In this document: piece after piece, positions 27,811-38,334 of the stretch
Position numbering within the stretch: the first letter of the stretch is position 1
How the letters are laid out: each line of letters starts with the position of its first letter
DNA from: Candidatus Saccharimonadota bacterium
Lineage (GTDB): Bacteria > Patescibacteriota > Saccharimonadia > Saccharimonadales > Saccharimonadaceae
Assembly (NCBI GenBank): GCA_016282495.1
Contig: JAEEKR010000014.1
Coordinates: forward strand, 1-57,265
Length of the DNA stretch: 57,265 bases
Direction of reading: 5' to 3'
Position numbers and translations under genes: made by a program
Notes under the pieces: model-generated
Databases searched by the model: none
Told to the model about the DNA's origin: nothing
Seen by the model: the letters and a program-made list of their open reading frames with translations, nothing else

Positions 27811-29229
27811 CTAGTTTTTGAGTTTTTGACGAAGAATTTCCTGGGCAGATGATGGGTTGGCTTTTCCTTGTGATGCTTTCATAACTTGGCCTACGAGGAA
27901 ACCAATTACTTTCTCTTGTCCGGCCTTGAAATCTTCTTGAGCCTGTTTGGTGGCTGGATTGGCTAAGACCCCATCGACGATTTTCTCGAGCGCGCTAAGA
28001 TCGTTTTCTTGAAGGAGATTTAGCTCTTTAGCGATGTCACGAGCGGTTTTTTGTTTCATGTCTGGATCGAAGAATCGTAAGAAAACTTCTTTTGATGCGG
28101 TTGATGATAGCTCTTTCTTCTCGGTCATTTCGCAGAGTTCGGAAAGTTGAGTTGCAGTTGGTAAACTATTTAACATTTCAACGGATTTTTCTTCGGCAAG
28201 TAGGACTGAAGTGAATAAATTAGATACGCGAGCGACACTTTTTTCTTTAAGTTCAGCCAACTTTTCCATCAACGGTTTGTAGTCAAGGAGGATTTCGAGG
28301 GTGTCGTTTGCGATGATATTTTTGAATTTTTCACGGTATTGTTTTGGAGTGGTTGGGAGCTTGGCGGCTTCTTCTTCGATAAACTTTTTAGATAAACGAA
28401 TCGGTGGAAGATCTGGTTCTGGCATATAGCGATAGTCTTGAGCCTCTTCCTTGCTACGTTGTGGAGTGGTTTTGCCAGTGGCATCGCTCCAGCCACGAGT
28501 TTCTTGTTTGATTTTTTCTCCTTTATCGAGGAGTTTTGACTGACGTTCGTATTCGTATTCTACGGCATGTTCGACAGAGCGGAAAGAGTTTAGATTTTTG
28601 ATTTCGGCGCGAGTACCGAGTTTGTCGGAGCCTTCTGGTGCGAGTGAAATGTTAACATCGAATCGCATATTGCCGTTGTAAAGATCGCCGTTAGTGACTC
28701 CAGCATAAACCATAGCACGCCAGAGTTCTTTGCAATAATCGTGAGCTTGTTTAGCTGAATGAATGTCTGGCATAGAAACGATTTCGATGAGTGGCGTATC
28801 GACGCGGTTTAAATCAACTAACGAATAATTGCTAAAATGCGTGAGTTTACCGGCGTCACCTTCTAGATGGGCGTGCTCAATGCGAATTTTAGTACCATCT
28901 GGAAGTTCGATATAACCGGCGCCAATAATTGGGTGATAGAACTGAGTAATTTGATATCCTTTTGGTGAATCTGGATAGAAATAATGCTTACGATCGAAGC
29001 GAGAATTTGGATTTATTTCGCAGTTCATGGCTTTGCCGGCACGGATAGCAAACTTAATTGCCTCGCCATTCAATCTTGGTAGCATGCCAGGGAGAGCGTA
29101 ATCAACGGGAGACACACAAGAGTTTGGTTCTTTACCGCGAGCGTCATTATCGACTTCGGAGAAGAGTTTAGTTTTGGTGGAAAGTTGAACGTGACATTCA
29201 ATGCCTACTGTAATTTCGTATCTGCTCAT
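27811..29229 (-). CDS. gatB: Asp/Glu-tRNA amidotransferase subunit B
   Basis: VGIECHVQLSTKTKLFS, RFDVNISLAPEGSDKLGTRAEIKNLNSFR. Confidence 0.97.
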   Translation of the reverse strand: MSRYEITVGIECHVQLSTKTKLFSEVDNDARGKEPNSCVSPVDYALPGMLPRLNGEAIKFAIRAGKAMNCEINPNSRFDRKHYFYPDSPKGYQITQFYHPIIGAGYIELPDGTKIRIEHAHLEGDAGKLTHFSNYSLVDLNRVDTPLIEIVSMPDIHSAKQAHDYCKELWRAMVYAGVTNGDLYNGNMRFDVNISLAPEGSDKLGTRAEIKNLNSFRSVEHAVEYEYERQSKLLDKGEKIKQETRGWSDATGKTTPQRSKEEAQDYRYMPEPDLPPIRLSKKFIEEEAAKLPTTPKQYREKFKNIIANDTLEILLDYKPLMEKLAELKEKSVARVSNLFTSVLLAEEKSVEMLNSLPTATQLSELCEMTEKKELSSTASKEVFLRFFDPDMKQKTARDIAKELNLLQENDLSALEKIVDGVLANPATKQAQEDFKAGQEKVIGFLVGQVMKASQGKANPSSAQEILRQKLKN

Positions 29230-29651
29230 TAGATTGCTCCTAGATCTTTTAATGCCTGTTTATAGACTAAAAGTGCATGTCTGGCTTGATTATAATCTAG
29301 TTGAAAATTGTGCTCATGTGCAATTTGGTTGCGGAGTTTGTGCGCGTGCCAAACGGCGTTGGTTTGTGTAAATCTCGTGTTGCCGAGTTTTTTCATGCGT
29401 TCCCCCATGGTTTTGCCAGGAACGCCCATTTCACAAAGAGCTTTATCTAGCAGCTTGTCGGCGTTTACTACGGTCATGTTATAGGATGCCTTATTATCTT
29501 TTATAAGATTGTTTTCTATTTCCAGAAAATTAGTTTGATATTCGACAGTATCAAATGAATGACTACGTTTACTGGTGAGTAAAATGGCGACGAATATTAA
29601 TACGCCTACTACAAGGACAGCAACGAGAAAAACTATAGTTGAAGATTGCAT
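29229..29651 (-). CDS. Membrane-anchored HEPN-like small protein inside the gatCAB operon
   Basis: N-terminal TM; C-terminal helical domain with HAHKLRNQIAHEHNF (R-x4-H). Confidence 0.7.
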   Translation of the reverse strand: MQSSTIVFLVAVLVVGVLIFVAILLTSKRSHSFDTVEYQTNFLEIENNLIKDNKASYNMTVVNADKLLDKALCEMGVPGKTMGERMKKLGNTRFTQTNAVWHAHKLRNQIAHEHNFQLDYNQARHALLVYKQALKDLGAI

Positions 29652-31021
29652 TATTTTAGCTCCTTTGCAAAGTTAATTAGAGTTTTGTCGCTGCGACGTG
29701 GGCCGATGAGCTGAAGTCCGGTTGGTAGGCCTTTTTCGCTAGTGCCTGCTGGGATAGTAAGGCCTGGTAGACCGGCTAGGTTAATTGGGACAGACATAAC
29801 ATCTTCTAGATACATTGAAACTGGATCGTTGACCTTTTCTCCGAGTTTAAAGGCTTGGTTTGGTGAAACTGGGGTAAGAATAACATCGCATTTTTTGAAT
29901 GCTTCTTCATATTCTTTGATGATGAGCGTGCGGGCTTTTTGGGCTTTGAGATAATAAGCATCGTAAAACCCAGACGAGAGTACGAAGTTACCAATCATGA
30001 TGCGGCGCTTGTTTTCATCCATAAAGCCTTCGTTTCTGGAGGAAGTATAAATACTCTCTAGGTCTGTGATGTTGTCACTGCGGAAGCCGTAGCGGATGCC
30101 ATCATAGCGAGATAGGTTGCTGGCGATTTCGGCTGGGACAATAATGTAATAAACGGCAAGAGCATATTTTAGGCTTGGCATGCTTAGCTCTACGATCTCG
30201 TACCCCTGTTTTTTGAGCTTTTCTACCTTTATCTTAAGCGCGTGAGATAGTTCCGGTGAAACGGCATCGTTGTCGAAGTCTTTAATGATGCCAACTTTTT
30301 TAACTTCTTTAGCCTCTGACTTGTCGTAATAGTCTGGCAAGGTGGTGAGATCGTTTTTATCTTGGCCAGCAGTGATAGACATTAAAAGATCCATATCTTC
30401 TGGGGTTTTAGTGAAGAAACCAATACAGTCGGTGCTAGAAGCCATAGCGATGACGCCATAGCGAGAAATGGTGCCATAGGTTGGTTTAAGACCGTAGATA
30501 CCGTTGAAGGAGGCTGGTTGTCTGATTGACCCGCCAGTATCGGTGCCGGTGGCAAATTCGACGATATCTAGAGCAACAGCAACAGCAGAGCCACCGGAAG
30601 AACCTCCGGCAACGCGAGCTTTATCGGCGGAGTTTAAAGTTGGACCAAAATAGGAGTTTTCGGTGGAAGAACCGTGGGCAAAAGAGTCCATGTTGGTGCG
30701 GCCAATCATGATAGCGTCTTCGTCTTCTAGTTTTTTGACGGCGGTAGCAGTAATAGGACTTTTAAATGGCTCTAAGATTTTGCTGGATGCAGTGGTATTC
30801 CCTTCTTTACTGAGGAAGTTATCTTTTAAAGCATATGGGACACCGGCGAGTTTGCCGACTTTTTCGCCATTTGCGATTCTTTTGTCGATTTCGGCGGCTT
30901 TTTTAAGGGCGCCTTCTTCGTTTAGAAAGGTGAAAATATTGTAATCTTCAAAATGTTTGGCCTTGGCCAAAGCATCTTTTACGAGTTGAGTTGCAGTAAC
31001 GGTTTTATTGGCGATTTTCAT
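29651..31021 (-). CDS. gatA: Asp/Glu-tRNA amidotransferase subunit A
   Basis: YALKDNF, VAGGSSGGSAVAVA, GTDTGGSIRQPASF amidase signature. Confidence 0.97.
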   Translation of the reverse strand: MKIANKTVTATQLVKDALAKAKHFEDYNIFTFLNEEGALKKAAEIDKRIANGEKVGKLAGVPYALKDNFLSKEGNTTASSKILEPFKSPITATAVKKLEDEDAIMIGRTNMDSFAHGSSTENSYFGPTLNSADKARVAGGSSGGSAVAVALDIVEFATGTDTGGSIRQPASFNGIYGLKPTYGTISRYGVIAMASSTDCIGFFTKTPEDMDLLMSITAGQDKNDLTTLPDYYDKSEAKEVKKVGIIKDFDNDAVSPELSHALKIKVEKLKKQGYEIVELSMPSLKYALAVYYIIVPAEIASNLSRYDGIRYGFRSDNITDLESIYTSSRNEGFMDENKRRIMIGNFVLSSGFYDAYYLKAQKARTLIIKEYEEAFKKCDVILTPVSPNQAFKLGEKVNDPVSMYLEDVMSVPINLAGLPGLTIPAGTSEKGLPTGLQLIGPRRSDKTLINFAKELK

Positions 31022-31308
31022 TATAGTACCTTTGGAATTTTTATTTGATTATCTTCTTGTTCTTTAGAGAGAGCTAGAAGTTCTTCTCTGGTGGCTTCTT
31101 GAGGGATGATTTCGTCGTCTCGCCAAACGTTTTCCATTTCGAAAACTTGATAGGTTGGCTCGACATCTTTAGTGTCTAGCTCGTCTAATTGAGAAATATA
31201 ATTGATGATGCTTTCTAAATCTTTACCAAGACTTTTAGAATCTTTTTCAGACAATGAAAAATCTGACAATTTTGCCAAATGTTCGATTTGTTTGTCGCTT
31301 GTATCCAT
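31021..31308 (-). CDS. gatC: Asp/Glu-tRNA amidotransferase subunit C
   Basis: IEHLAKLSDFSLSEKDSKSLGKDLESIINYISQLDELDT; ATG 31308 preferred over TTG 31314. Confidence 0.92.
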   Translation of the reverse strand: MDTSDKQIEHLAKLSDFSLSEKDSKSLGKDLESIINYISQLDELDTKDVEPTYQVFEMENVWRDDEIIPQEATREELLALSKEQEDNQIKIPKVL

Positions 31309-31351
31309 AGTCAAAATTATACCACGAAAATCGATAATATACAGGGGAATT

Positions 31352-33361
31352 TTACTTTTTCATTTCGCTTTTGATGGAGTCGATTTGATCGCGAAGGAGT
31401 GCGGCTTGTTCGAACTCTAAATTGGCCGCAGCGAGTTGCATTTGGGATGTGAGTTCTTTGATAAGTGTCGGGTATTCTTCTTTTGGCACTTTTCTTAGAT
31501 CTAGTTTGCTGGTCTTTTCTTTTTCTGGAATGATAGCGCGTAGCCCTTCTCCGACAGCTTTTTTAATAGATTTAGGAGTAATATGGTGTTCTTCGTTGTA
31601 TTTCTGTTGAATTTCGCGACGGCGGTTGGTCTCCGAGATGGCTTTTTCCATGCTTTCAGTGATGTTGTCGGCGTACATGATGACTTTGCCTTCGACGTGC
31701 CTGGCGGCGCGACCGATGGTTTGGATAAGCGCTGATTCGGATCTTAAGAACCCTTCTTTATCGGCATCTAAGATGGCAACAAGTGAGACTTCGGGAAGAT
31801 CAAGCCCCTCGCGCAATAAATTAATACCGACTAATACATCATAAACTCCAGCTCGTAAATCTCTTAAAATATCGCCACGCTCTAATGTGTCGATATCGGA
31901 ATGTACGTAGGCGGTCTTTATGCCACGCTCTTTGAGATGTTCGGTTAAATCTTCAGCCATACGCTTTGTGAGAGTAGTAACTAAAGTGCGTTGTTTTTTA
32001 GCAATGCGTTGATCGATTTCTTCGAGAAGATTATCGATTTGGCCGTTTGAGCCTCTTACCTCAACCTCTGGGTCTAGGAGTCCGGTTGGGCGAATGACTT
32101 GTTCGGCTGGTTTTGGTGAGTTATTTAATTCATAATCTCCTGGAGTGGCGGAAATATAAACTACTTGGTTGATGTGCTGGTTGAATTCGTCAAACGTGAG
32201 CGGACGATTATCAAGGGCGGATGGTAGCCTAAATCCATATTCTACAAGAGTTTCCTTACGAGAATGATCGCCGTTGTACATGCCACGGACTTGAGGCAAT
32301 GTCATATGCGACTCATCGACAAGCAATAGAAAATCTTTTGGGAAGAAATCAAGAAGCGTAGAAGGCGGTTCGCCTGGTTTTCTGCCATCTAGATGTCTAG
32401 AGTAATTTTCGATTCCCTTTACAAAGCCAGTTTCGGCTAACATTTCGAGATCATATTTTGTACGCTGTGAGAGACGTTGTTCTTCAAGATATTTTTGATT
32501 TTTCTCAAAGTAGGCCACTCTTTCATCAAATTCTTGTTTAATGGTGATTAGGGCGTGTTCTAGTTGGTCTCTAGGTGTAACATAATGAGTGTTTGGGAAA
32601 ATATGAACATGTTCTGGTTTTTCGCGGACTTCAATAGTGAGCGGGTCGATGATTTTGACAGATTCGAGATTATCAAAACCAAATTCAAAGCGATAAGCAT
32701 ATTCACCGTTGGCCGGGAATAGATCAATAGTGTCTCCCATGACGCGGAAATTACCGCGTTCAAAAGCGATATCGTTGCGGTGGTATTGCATAGTAACAAG
32801 GTGCTTGATGAACGATTGTTGATCTAAAGCAAGAATTCCATTTTCATTTTGTGGTGTTTCCCAAGAGCCATTCTTTTTGGTGAGTGGCAAAGACATGGCT
32901 GTGTAATGACTTGGCGAACCGATGCCGTAGATACACGAAACTGATGCAATTACGATAACGTCATCCCGAGTTAATAATGCTTCAGTAGCGCCGTGACGTA
33001 AACGATCAATTTCGTCGTTTATTGCGGAGTCTTTTTCGATGTAAGTATCGGTAGAAGAAATGTAAGCTTCTGGTTGATAATAATCAAAATAACTAACAAA
33101 ATAGTGAACTTCGTTTTCTGGGAAAAAGTCGCGAAATTCTGAGTAGAGCTGTGCCGCGAGGGTTTTGTTGTGAGCTAGGATAAGGGTTGGTTTTTGTACA
33201 TTTTGAATAATGTTGGCCATGGTGAAAGTCTTACCAGAACCCGTTACGCCGAGCAAAGTTTGTTCCCTAATTCCCTTTTTAATGCCTGCAGTTAAATCGG
33301 CGATAGCTTTAGGCTGGTCGCCGGTAGGCTTGAATTTACTAACTAACTTGAACTTTGGCAT
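31352..33361 (-). CDS. uvrB: Excinuclease ABC subunit B
   Basis: [32 protein letters not shown]-terminal UVR motif. Confidence 0.98.
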   Translation of the reverse strand: MPKFKLVSKFKPTGDQPKAIADLTAGIKKGIREQTLLGVTGSGKTFTMANIIQNVQKPTLILAHNKTLAAQLYSEFRDFFPENEVHYFVSYFDYYQPEAYISSTDTYIEKDSAINDEIDRLRHGATEALLTRDDVIVIASVSCIYGIGSPSHYTAMSLPLTKKNGSWETPQNENGILALDQQSFIKHLVTMQYHRNDIAFERGNFRVMGDTIDLFPANGEYAYRFEFGFDNLESVKIIDPLTIEVREKPEHVHIFPNTHYVTPRDQLEHALITIKQEFDERVAYFEKNQKYLEEQRLSQRTKYDLEMLAETGFVKGIENYSRHLDGRKPGEPPSTLLDFFPKDFLLLVDESHMTLPQVRGMYNGDHSRKETLVEYGFRLPSALDNRPLTFDEFNQHINQVVYISATPGDYELNNSPKPAEQVIRPTGLLDPEVEVRGSNGQIDNLLEEIDQRIAKKQRTLVTTLTKRMAEDLTEHLKERGIKTAYVHSDIDTLERGDILRDLRAGVYDVLVGINLLREGLDLPEVSLVAILDADKEGFLRSESALIQTIGRAARHVEGKVIMYADNITESMEKAISETNRRREIQQKYNEEHHITPKSIKKAVGEGLRAIIPEKEKTSKLDLRKVPKEEYPTLIKELTSQMQLAAANLEFEQAALLRDQIDSIKSEMKK

Positions 33362-33375
33362 ATTCTAATTATATA

Positions 33376-34074
33376 TTAACCATTACTGGCGCTAAAGCCA
33401 TCGTAATAGTTGGTTTTGATTTTTGGATGGCCGATTTTATTTGCGGCCGCAACGATTTCTTTAACGTTGTCTGTGAGTCTATAAATTTTGAGATCGCTTG
33501 ATTTGATTAATTTATTCGTGAGCAATTTTGAGCTATAAAACTTGTCTAACGGTTTCCAAAAAGATTTGCCAAATAAGAATACTGGCATTTTTGGCATCTT
33601 GCCTTCTTGCATTAGAATTGTTATTTCGGAAAATTCATCCATGGTACCATATCCGCCCGGGAAAAAGACGTAAACTTTGGCTGACATAGCGAGCATGACT
33701 TTGCGCGCAAAGAAATATTTGAACTGAAGCATATCGGTAAGATAAGGATTCGGATGTTGTTCATGCGATAATGTGATATTTAAACCAATTGAACGACCTC
33801 CGTATTCGTAGGCTCCTTGATTGGCTGCCTCCATGATACCTGGACCACCACCAGTAATGACAGTATGGCCGTTTTGGGCAAGTAGCTGTCCGAGCTCTCG
33901 GGCTTTTTGACAGTATTTGCTTTCTTGTGGAAGTCTGGCGGAGCCAAAAATTGTGACGCCTTGCGGGAAGGTGCGAACAATCTTTAAGCCATCACTTAGG
34001 TCTTTAGCATAGGCAGAAGCTCGCTCAAGATCGGCAAGGTTTAATTGTTCAATCGTATCGTGGTCAGCGAACAT
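33376..34074 (-). CDS. LOG family (TIGR00730) protein
   Basis: ITGGGPGIMEAANQGAYE, FFPGGYGTMDEFSEI. Confidence 0.9.
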   Translation of the reverse strand: MFADHDTIEQLNLADLERASAYAKDLSDGLKIVRTFPQGVTIFGSARLPQESKYCQKARELGQLLAQNGHTVITGGGPGIMEAANQGAYEYGGRSIGLNITLSHEQHPNPYLTDMLQFKYFFARKVMLAMSAKVYVFFPGGYGTMDEFSEITILMQEGKMPKMPVFLFGKSFWKPLDKFYSSKLLTNKLIKSSDLKIYRLTDNVKEIVAAANKIGHPKIKTNYYDGFSASNG

Positions 34075-35039
34075 TATTTTACCTCCTGTATTGGCATTGG
34101 ATGGAGTTTTTCTTCTCCAGTTAAAATACCTTTTTTAGCACCGAGATTTTTGACTACTGATGTAGAATTGGCTGCACCAAAAATCAGAGATTCTTTAAAC
34201 GAAAAACCATAAGCTAGATGAGCTAGGAAACCAGAGCCCATAGCATCTCCTGCTCCAGTGGAATCTTTTACTTTAACGTCTTCGTAGATCCCGAGACGAT
34301 ATGTCTCGATACCGTTGGTAGCGATGGCGCCCATGGAGGCGTCGGTAATAATCACAGTTTGGACATAATTAGACAGCTTAGACAAGAGCTCAGTTAGAAG
34401 TTGACCAGGAACAATTTCGGCCGCCTCTTGTTTATTCACAATTAAAACATCTACCTCGTCAAGTAGCCCGATAAGCTTTTTTTGTTGTTTTAATTCTGAG
34501 AGGCCAGGATTGAACATAACCTTACAGTTGATGGAATGAGCTTTTTCAAAGAAGCGAAGCAATGTATCCATATCTCCGCCTATGGTGGTAGCATAGAGCC
34601 AGTCTGGTTGTATGAGATCTAGGTCTGATTCGTCGAAGTTATTAAATTTAGAAGAAGAGCCACGGTGGGTTAGAATGGTTCGTTCACCGCTTTTTGCATC
34701 TAGGAGGATGACTGAACATCCGGTGTTTAGTTTAGTAGAAAAGCCAACATAACTACTATCTATCCCCTCATCATCAAGAGTTTGCAAAATCGCTTCTCCT
34801 GCTGGGTCTCTTGATATGTTACCTATAAATATTGCTTCGTGACCGTGTCTGGCAAATGATGTGGCGGAATTAGTGCCACCACCACCAACTTCAAATGAAA
34901 TTTTGTCAATGTCGACCTTGCTGCCGATTTCAAGTTGGCCGAAAATTGATTGACCTTTGTAGTTTGAAGAAACGAAGTCGTCTCGATCAATGAGATAGAT
35001 ATCCTGTAGTGCCGACCCTAAACTGACGATTCTTGCCAT
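34074..35039 (-). CDS. PfkB/ribokinase family carbohydrate kinase
   Basis: GGGGTNSATSFARHG, DSTGAGDAMGSGFLAHL. Confidence 0.92.
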   Translation of the reverse strand: MARIVSLGSALQDIYLIDRDDFVSSNYKGQSIFGQLEIGSKVDIDKISFEVGGGGTNSATSFARHGHEAIFIGNISRDPAGEAILQTLDDEGIDSSYVGFSTKLNTGCSVILLDAKSGERTILTHRGSSSKFNNFDESDLDLIQPDWLYATTIGGDMDTLLRFFEKAHSINCKVMFNPGLSELKQQKKLIGLLDEVDVLIVNKQEAAEIVPGQLLTELLSKLSNYVQTVIITDASMGAIATNGIETYRLGIYEDVKVKDSTGAGDAMGSGFLAHLAYGFSFKESLIFGAANSTSVVKNLGAKKGILTGEEKLHPMPIQEVK

Positions 35040-35695
35040 TAGATAACTACTCCATTTTTATCTAATTCTTCGGTAAGTTGATTAAAAACTTCAGGAGCAT
35101 TTTGGGCGTGGCTAATAGCACTTCCAACGTTGATTACGTCAATCCCACTATGAGCTAATGCGCGAACATTTGACATATTAGCACCTCCATCCCAGCCAAT
35201 TTCAATATTTGGTTTAATAGAGCGAATGATATCGACTTTTTCCGTTTGAAGAAGATCGGCTTCTCCACCCTGCATCCCTAGTTTGCCAGAAAAGATAAGC
35301 GCATGATCTGCAGCTTCGAGGTATTGTTTGGCTTTTGAACTACCAGGATAGGTTTGTTTTAAGAAAGCTACGCCTGTTTTGATTCCAGCGTTTTTTAATT
35401 GGTCAAAAATTGGTAGAAGATCTTCGCTAGCTTCACAGTGAAAGATTACCAGAGATGGATTTATTTTGATGAGAGTTTGGATATGTTGAGATGGATTTGT
35501 CACCATCATGTGGACATCACAAACGGTCTTGTCTTTATTCCACCAGATGTTGGATTCGTCGATGGTCTGGTTTTGAGCAAATTCGCCGTCAGTGATGTCT
35601 ACCTGGATGCGTTTAGCGAAGTTGTTATAAACCTCTATGTAACGACGATATTGGCTAATATCTGTAGCAAGTACTGCCGGTACAATTACTGCCAT
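35039..35695 (-). CDS. Ribulose-phosphate 3-epimerase-like
   Basis: VPAVLATD, QVDITDGEFAQN, VCDVHMMVTNP, IGWDGGANMSNV. Confidence 0.85.
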   Translation of the reverse strand: MAVIVPAVLATDISQYRRYIEVYNNFAKRIQVDITDGEFAQNQTIDESNIWWNKDKTVCDVHMMVTNPSQHIQTLIKINPSLVIFHCEASEDLLPIFDQLKNAGIKTGVAFLKQTYPGSSKAKQYLEAADHALIFSGKLGMQGGEADLLQTEKVDIIRSIKPNIEIGWDGGANMSNVRALAHSGIDVINVGSAISHAQNAPEVFNQLTEELDKNGVVI

Positions 35696-36141
35696 TATTG
35701 ACCCTCCTCATCTAGGCGATTATTTCGACGCACTAGGCGCTCTTCGTTTAAAAACTCCGTGTTTAAAAAAGTTTTTGCTATATTTTTCATTTCTTCAAGT
35801 TCTTGAAAATCAGCTGATAAGCAAAGAATGTTAGCATCGTTGTGTTCTCGTCCAATCTTGGCAAGTCTAGTATTGAAACCGACTATAGCTCTGATACCTT
35901 TAAAACGATTGGCTTGGATAGAAATGCCATGAGCTGAGCCGCAGAGCAAAATGCCGTAGCTTCCTAGGCTTTCTCGGACTGACTTTGAGACTTTCGTTGC
36001 GAAATCATTATAATCATCGGTTTCTTGGTAGCTATCAGCGCCAAGATCGACTACCTCAAAGCCGTTCTGTATAAGATATTCGGCTAGTCGGTTCTTTTTT
36101 TCGAACCCGCGGTGGTCTGCTCCGATGAAAATTTTTGTCAT
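35695..36141 (-). CDS. rpiB: Ribose-5-phosphate isomerase B/LacAB family
   Basis: IGADHRGFEKKNRLAEYL, LLCGSAHGISIQANRFKGIRA. Confidence 0.93.
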   Translation of the reverse strand: MTKIFIGADHRGFEKKNRLAEYLIQNGFEVVDLGADSYQETDDYNDFATKVSKSVRESLGSYGILLCGSAHGISIQANRFKGIRAIVGFNTRLAKIGREHNDANILCLSADFQELEEMKNIAKTFLNTEFLNEERLVRRNNRLDEEGQ

Positions 36142-37173
<1,032 letters not shown>

Positions 37174-37204
37174 TTATAGCACGAGCAGGATGAAAATAGC
37201 TAGT

Positions 37205-37282
37205 GTTTTTTCGGAACTTTTGAACGCGTTTTCATCAGAAAATAACAGGGTGGTCGGAAGTTTCGAGCGCGCTTCTATAAAA
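37205..37282 (-). repeat. Two diverged copies (R3, R4) of the GCGCGCTC..TTCCGAAAA repeat on the - strand
   Basis: Reverse complement reads TTTTATAGAAGCGCGCTCGAAACTTCCGACC...GAAAACGCGTTCAAAAGTTCCGAAAAAACACTAGC. Confidence 0.6.
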
Positions 37283-37312
37283 CAAAAAAAAGACCCCGAA
37301 GGGTCTTTTTTC
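37283..37312. terminator. Bidirectional rho-independent terminator downstream of rpsG
   Basis: AAAAAAAAGACCC-cgaa-GGGTCTTTTTT. Confidence 0.8.
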
Positions 37313-37320
37313 GAAACCAA

Positions 37321-37800
37321 TTAAGCGCGAGCGAAGTGTGCGAAAGCACGGTTTGCTTCGGCCATGCGGTGGCAGTCTTCTTTTTTCTTGAAGGCGGCAC
37401 CAGTTTCGTTGTAAGCATCGATAATTTCGAGCTCGAGGCGTTTGCTGTATGGCATGCCTTGGCGGGCGCGAGCGGATTGAACGAGCCAAGAAAAGGCAAA
37501 GTGTAGCTGACGGTGACCAGAGATTGGGAATGGAATTTGGTAGTTAGCACCGCCTACACGACGAGACTTAACTTCAAAGTCTGGTGAAACGTTAGCGAGA
37601 GCCTTTTCGAAAACTTCGACAGGATTTTCGCTACCTAGTTTTTTGGCGGCACCTTCTAATGCAGCGTAAACTGCGCGTTCGGCAGCTTGTTTTTTGCCAT
37701 CGAGCATTGATTTATTGATAAGGCGTTGAACTAAAATTGATTGATATTTGCGATCTGGGAGGACTTTGCGTTCCAGAGATTTAGTAGTTTTGCGTGGCAT
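37321..37800 (-). CDS. rpsG: 30S ribosomal protein S7
   Basis: MPRKTTKSLERKVLPDRKYQSILVQRLINKSMLDGKK; AGGAGG SD. Confidence 0.98.
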   Translation of the reverse strand: MPRKTTKSLERKVLPDRKYQSILVQRLINKSMLDGKKQAAERAVYAALEGAAKKLGSENPVEVFEKALANVSPDFEVKSRRVGGANYQIPFPISGHRQLHFAFSWLVQSARARQGMPYSKRLELEIIDAYNETGAAFKKKEDCHRMAEANRAFAHFARA

Positions 37801-37802
37801 AA

Positions 37803-38216
37803 TTACTTATCCTCCTTTTTGGCACCATATTTAGAACGACCTTGTTTGCGGCCTTGGACGCCTTGAAGATCGAGGGTACCACGAACAATATGATAACGAA
37901 CACCTGGAAGATCTGGCACACGACCACCGCGGACAAGCACAACAGCGTGCTCCTGGAGGTTATGACCTTCACCACCAATGTAAGCCCAAACTTCTTGACC
38001 GTTAGTAAGACGGACACGAGCAACTTTACGAAGAGCTGAGTTCGGTTTCTTTGGTGTTTTGGTAGTTACTTTGATGCAGACACCACGTTTGAGTGGAGCA
38101 GCTTGATCATAGTAACGGGTTTTAAGCGTGTTTACGATTGAACCTAGTGCTGGAGCCTTGGATTTTTTGGCTGAGCTTTTTCTAGGTTTACGAATCAACT
38201 GATTAATAGTTGGCAC
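37803..38216 (-). CDS. rpsL: 30S ribosomal protein S12
   Basis: [53 protein letters not shown]. Confidence 0.99.
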   Translation of the reverse strand: MPTINQLIRKPRKSSAKKSKAPALGSIVNTLKTRYYDQAAPLKRGVCIKVTTKTPKKPNSALRKVARVRLTNGQEVWAYIGGEGHNLQEHAVVLVRGGRVPDLPGVRYHIVRGTLDLQGVQGRKQGRSKYGAKKEDK

Positions 38217-38254
38217 AGTTAAAATATCCTTAATTATAAGTTAATAATTGATTT

Positions 38255-38330
38255 GCTTGGTTGTTTACAGCAATAACAATCAAGCGTGAAACTCTTATCC
38301 TGTATTATACAGGTATAGTGTTAAAAAGTC
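38255..38330 (-). promoter_or_regulatory. rpsL-rpsG promoter and structured 5' leader
   Basis: - strand TTGACT-17 bp-TATAAT upstream; leader hairpin GCTTGATTGTT/AACAACCAAGC (38255-38285). Confidence 0.65.
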
Positions 38331-38334
38331 AAGC

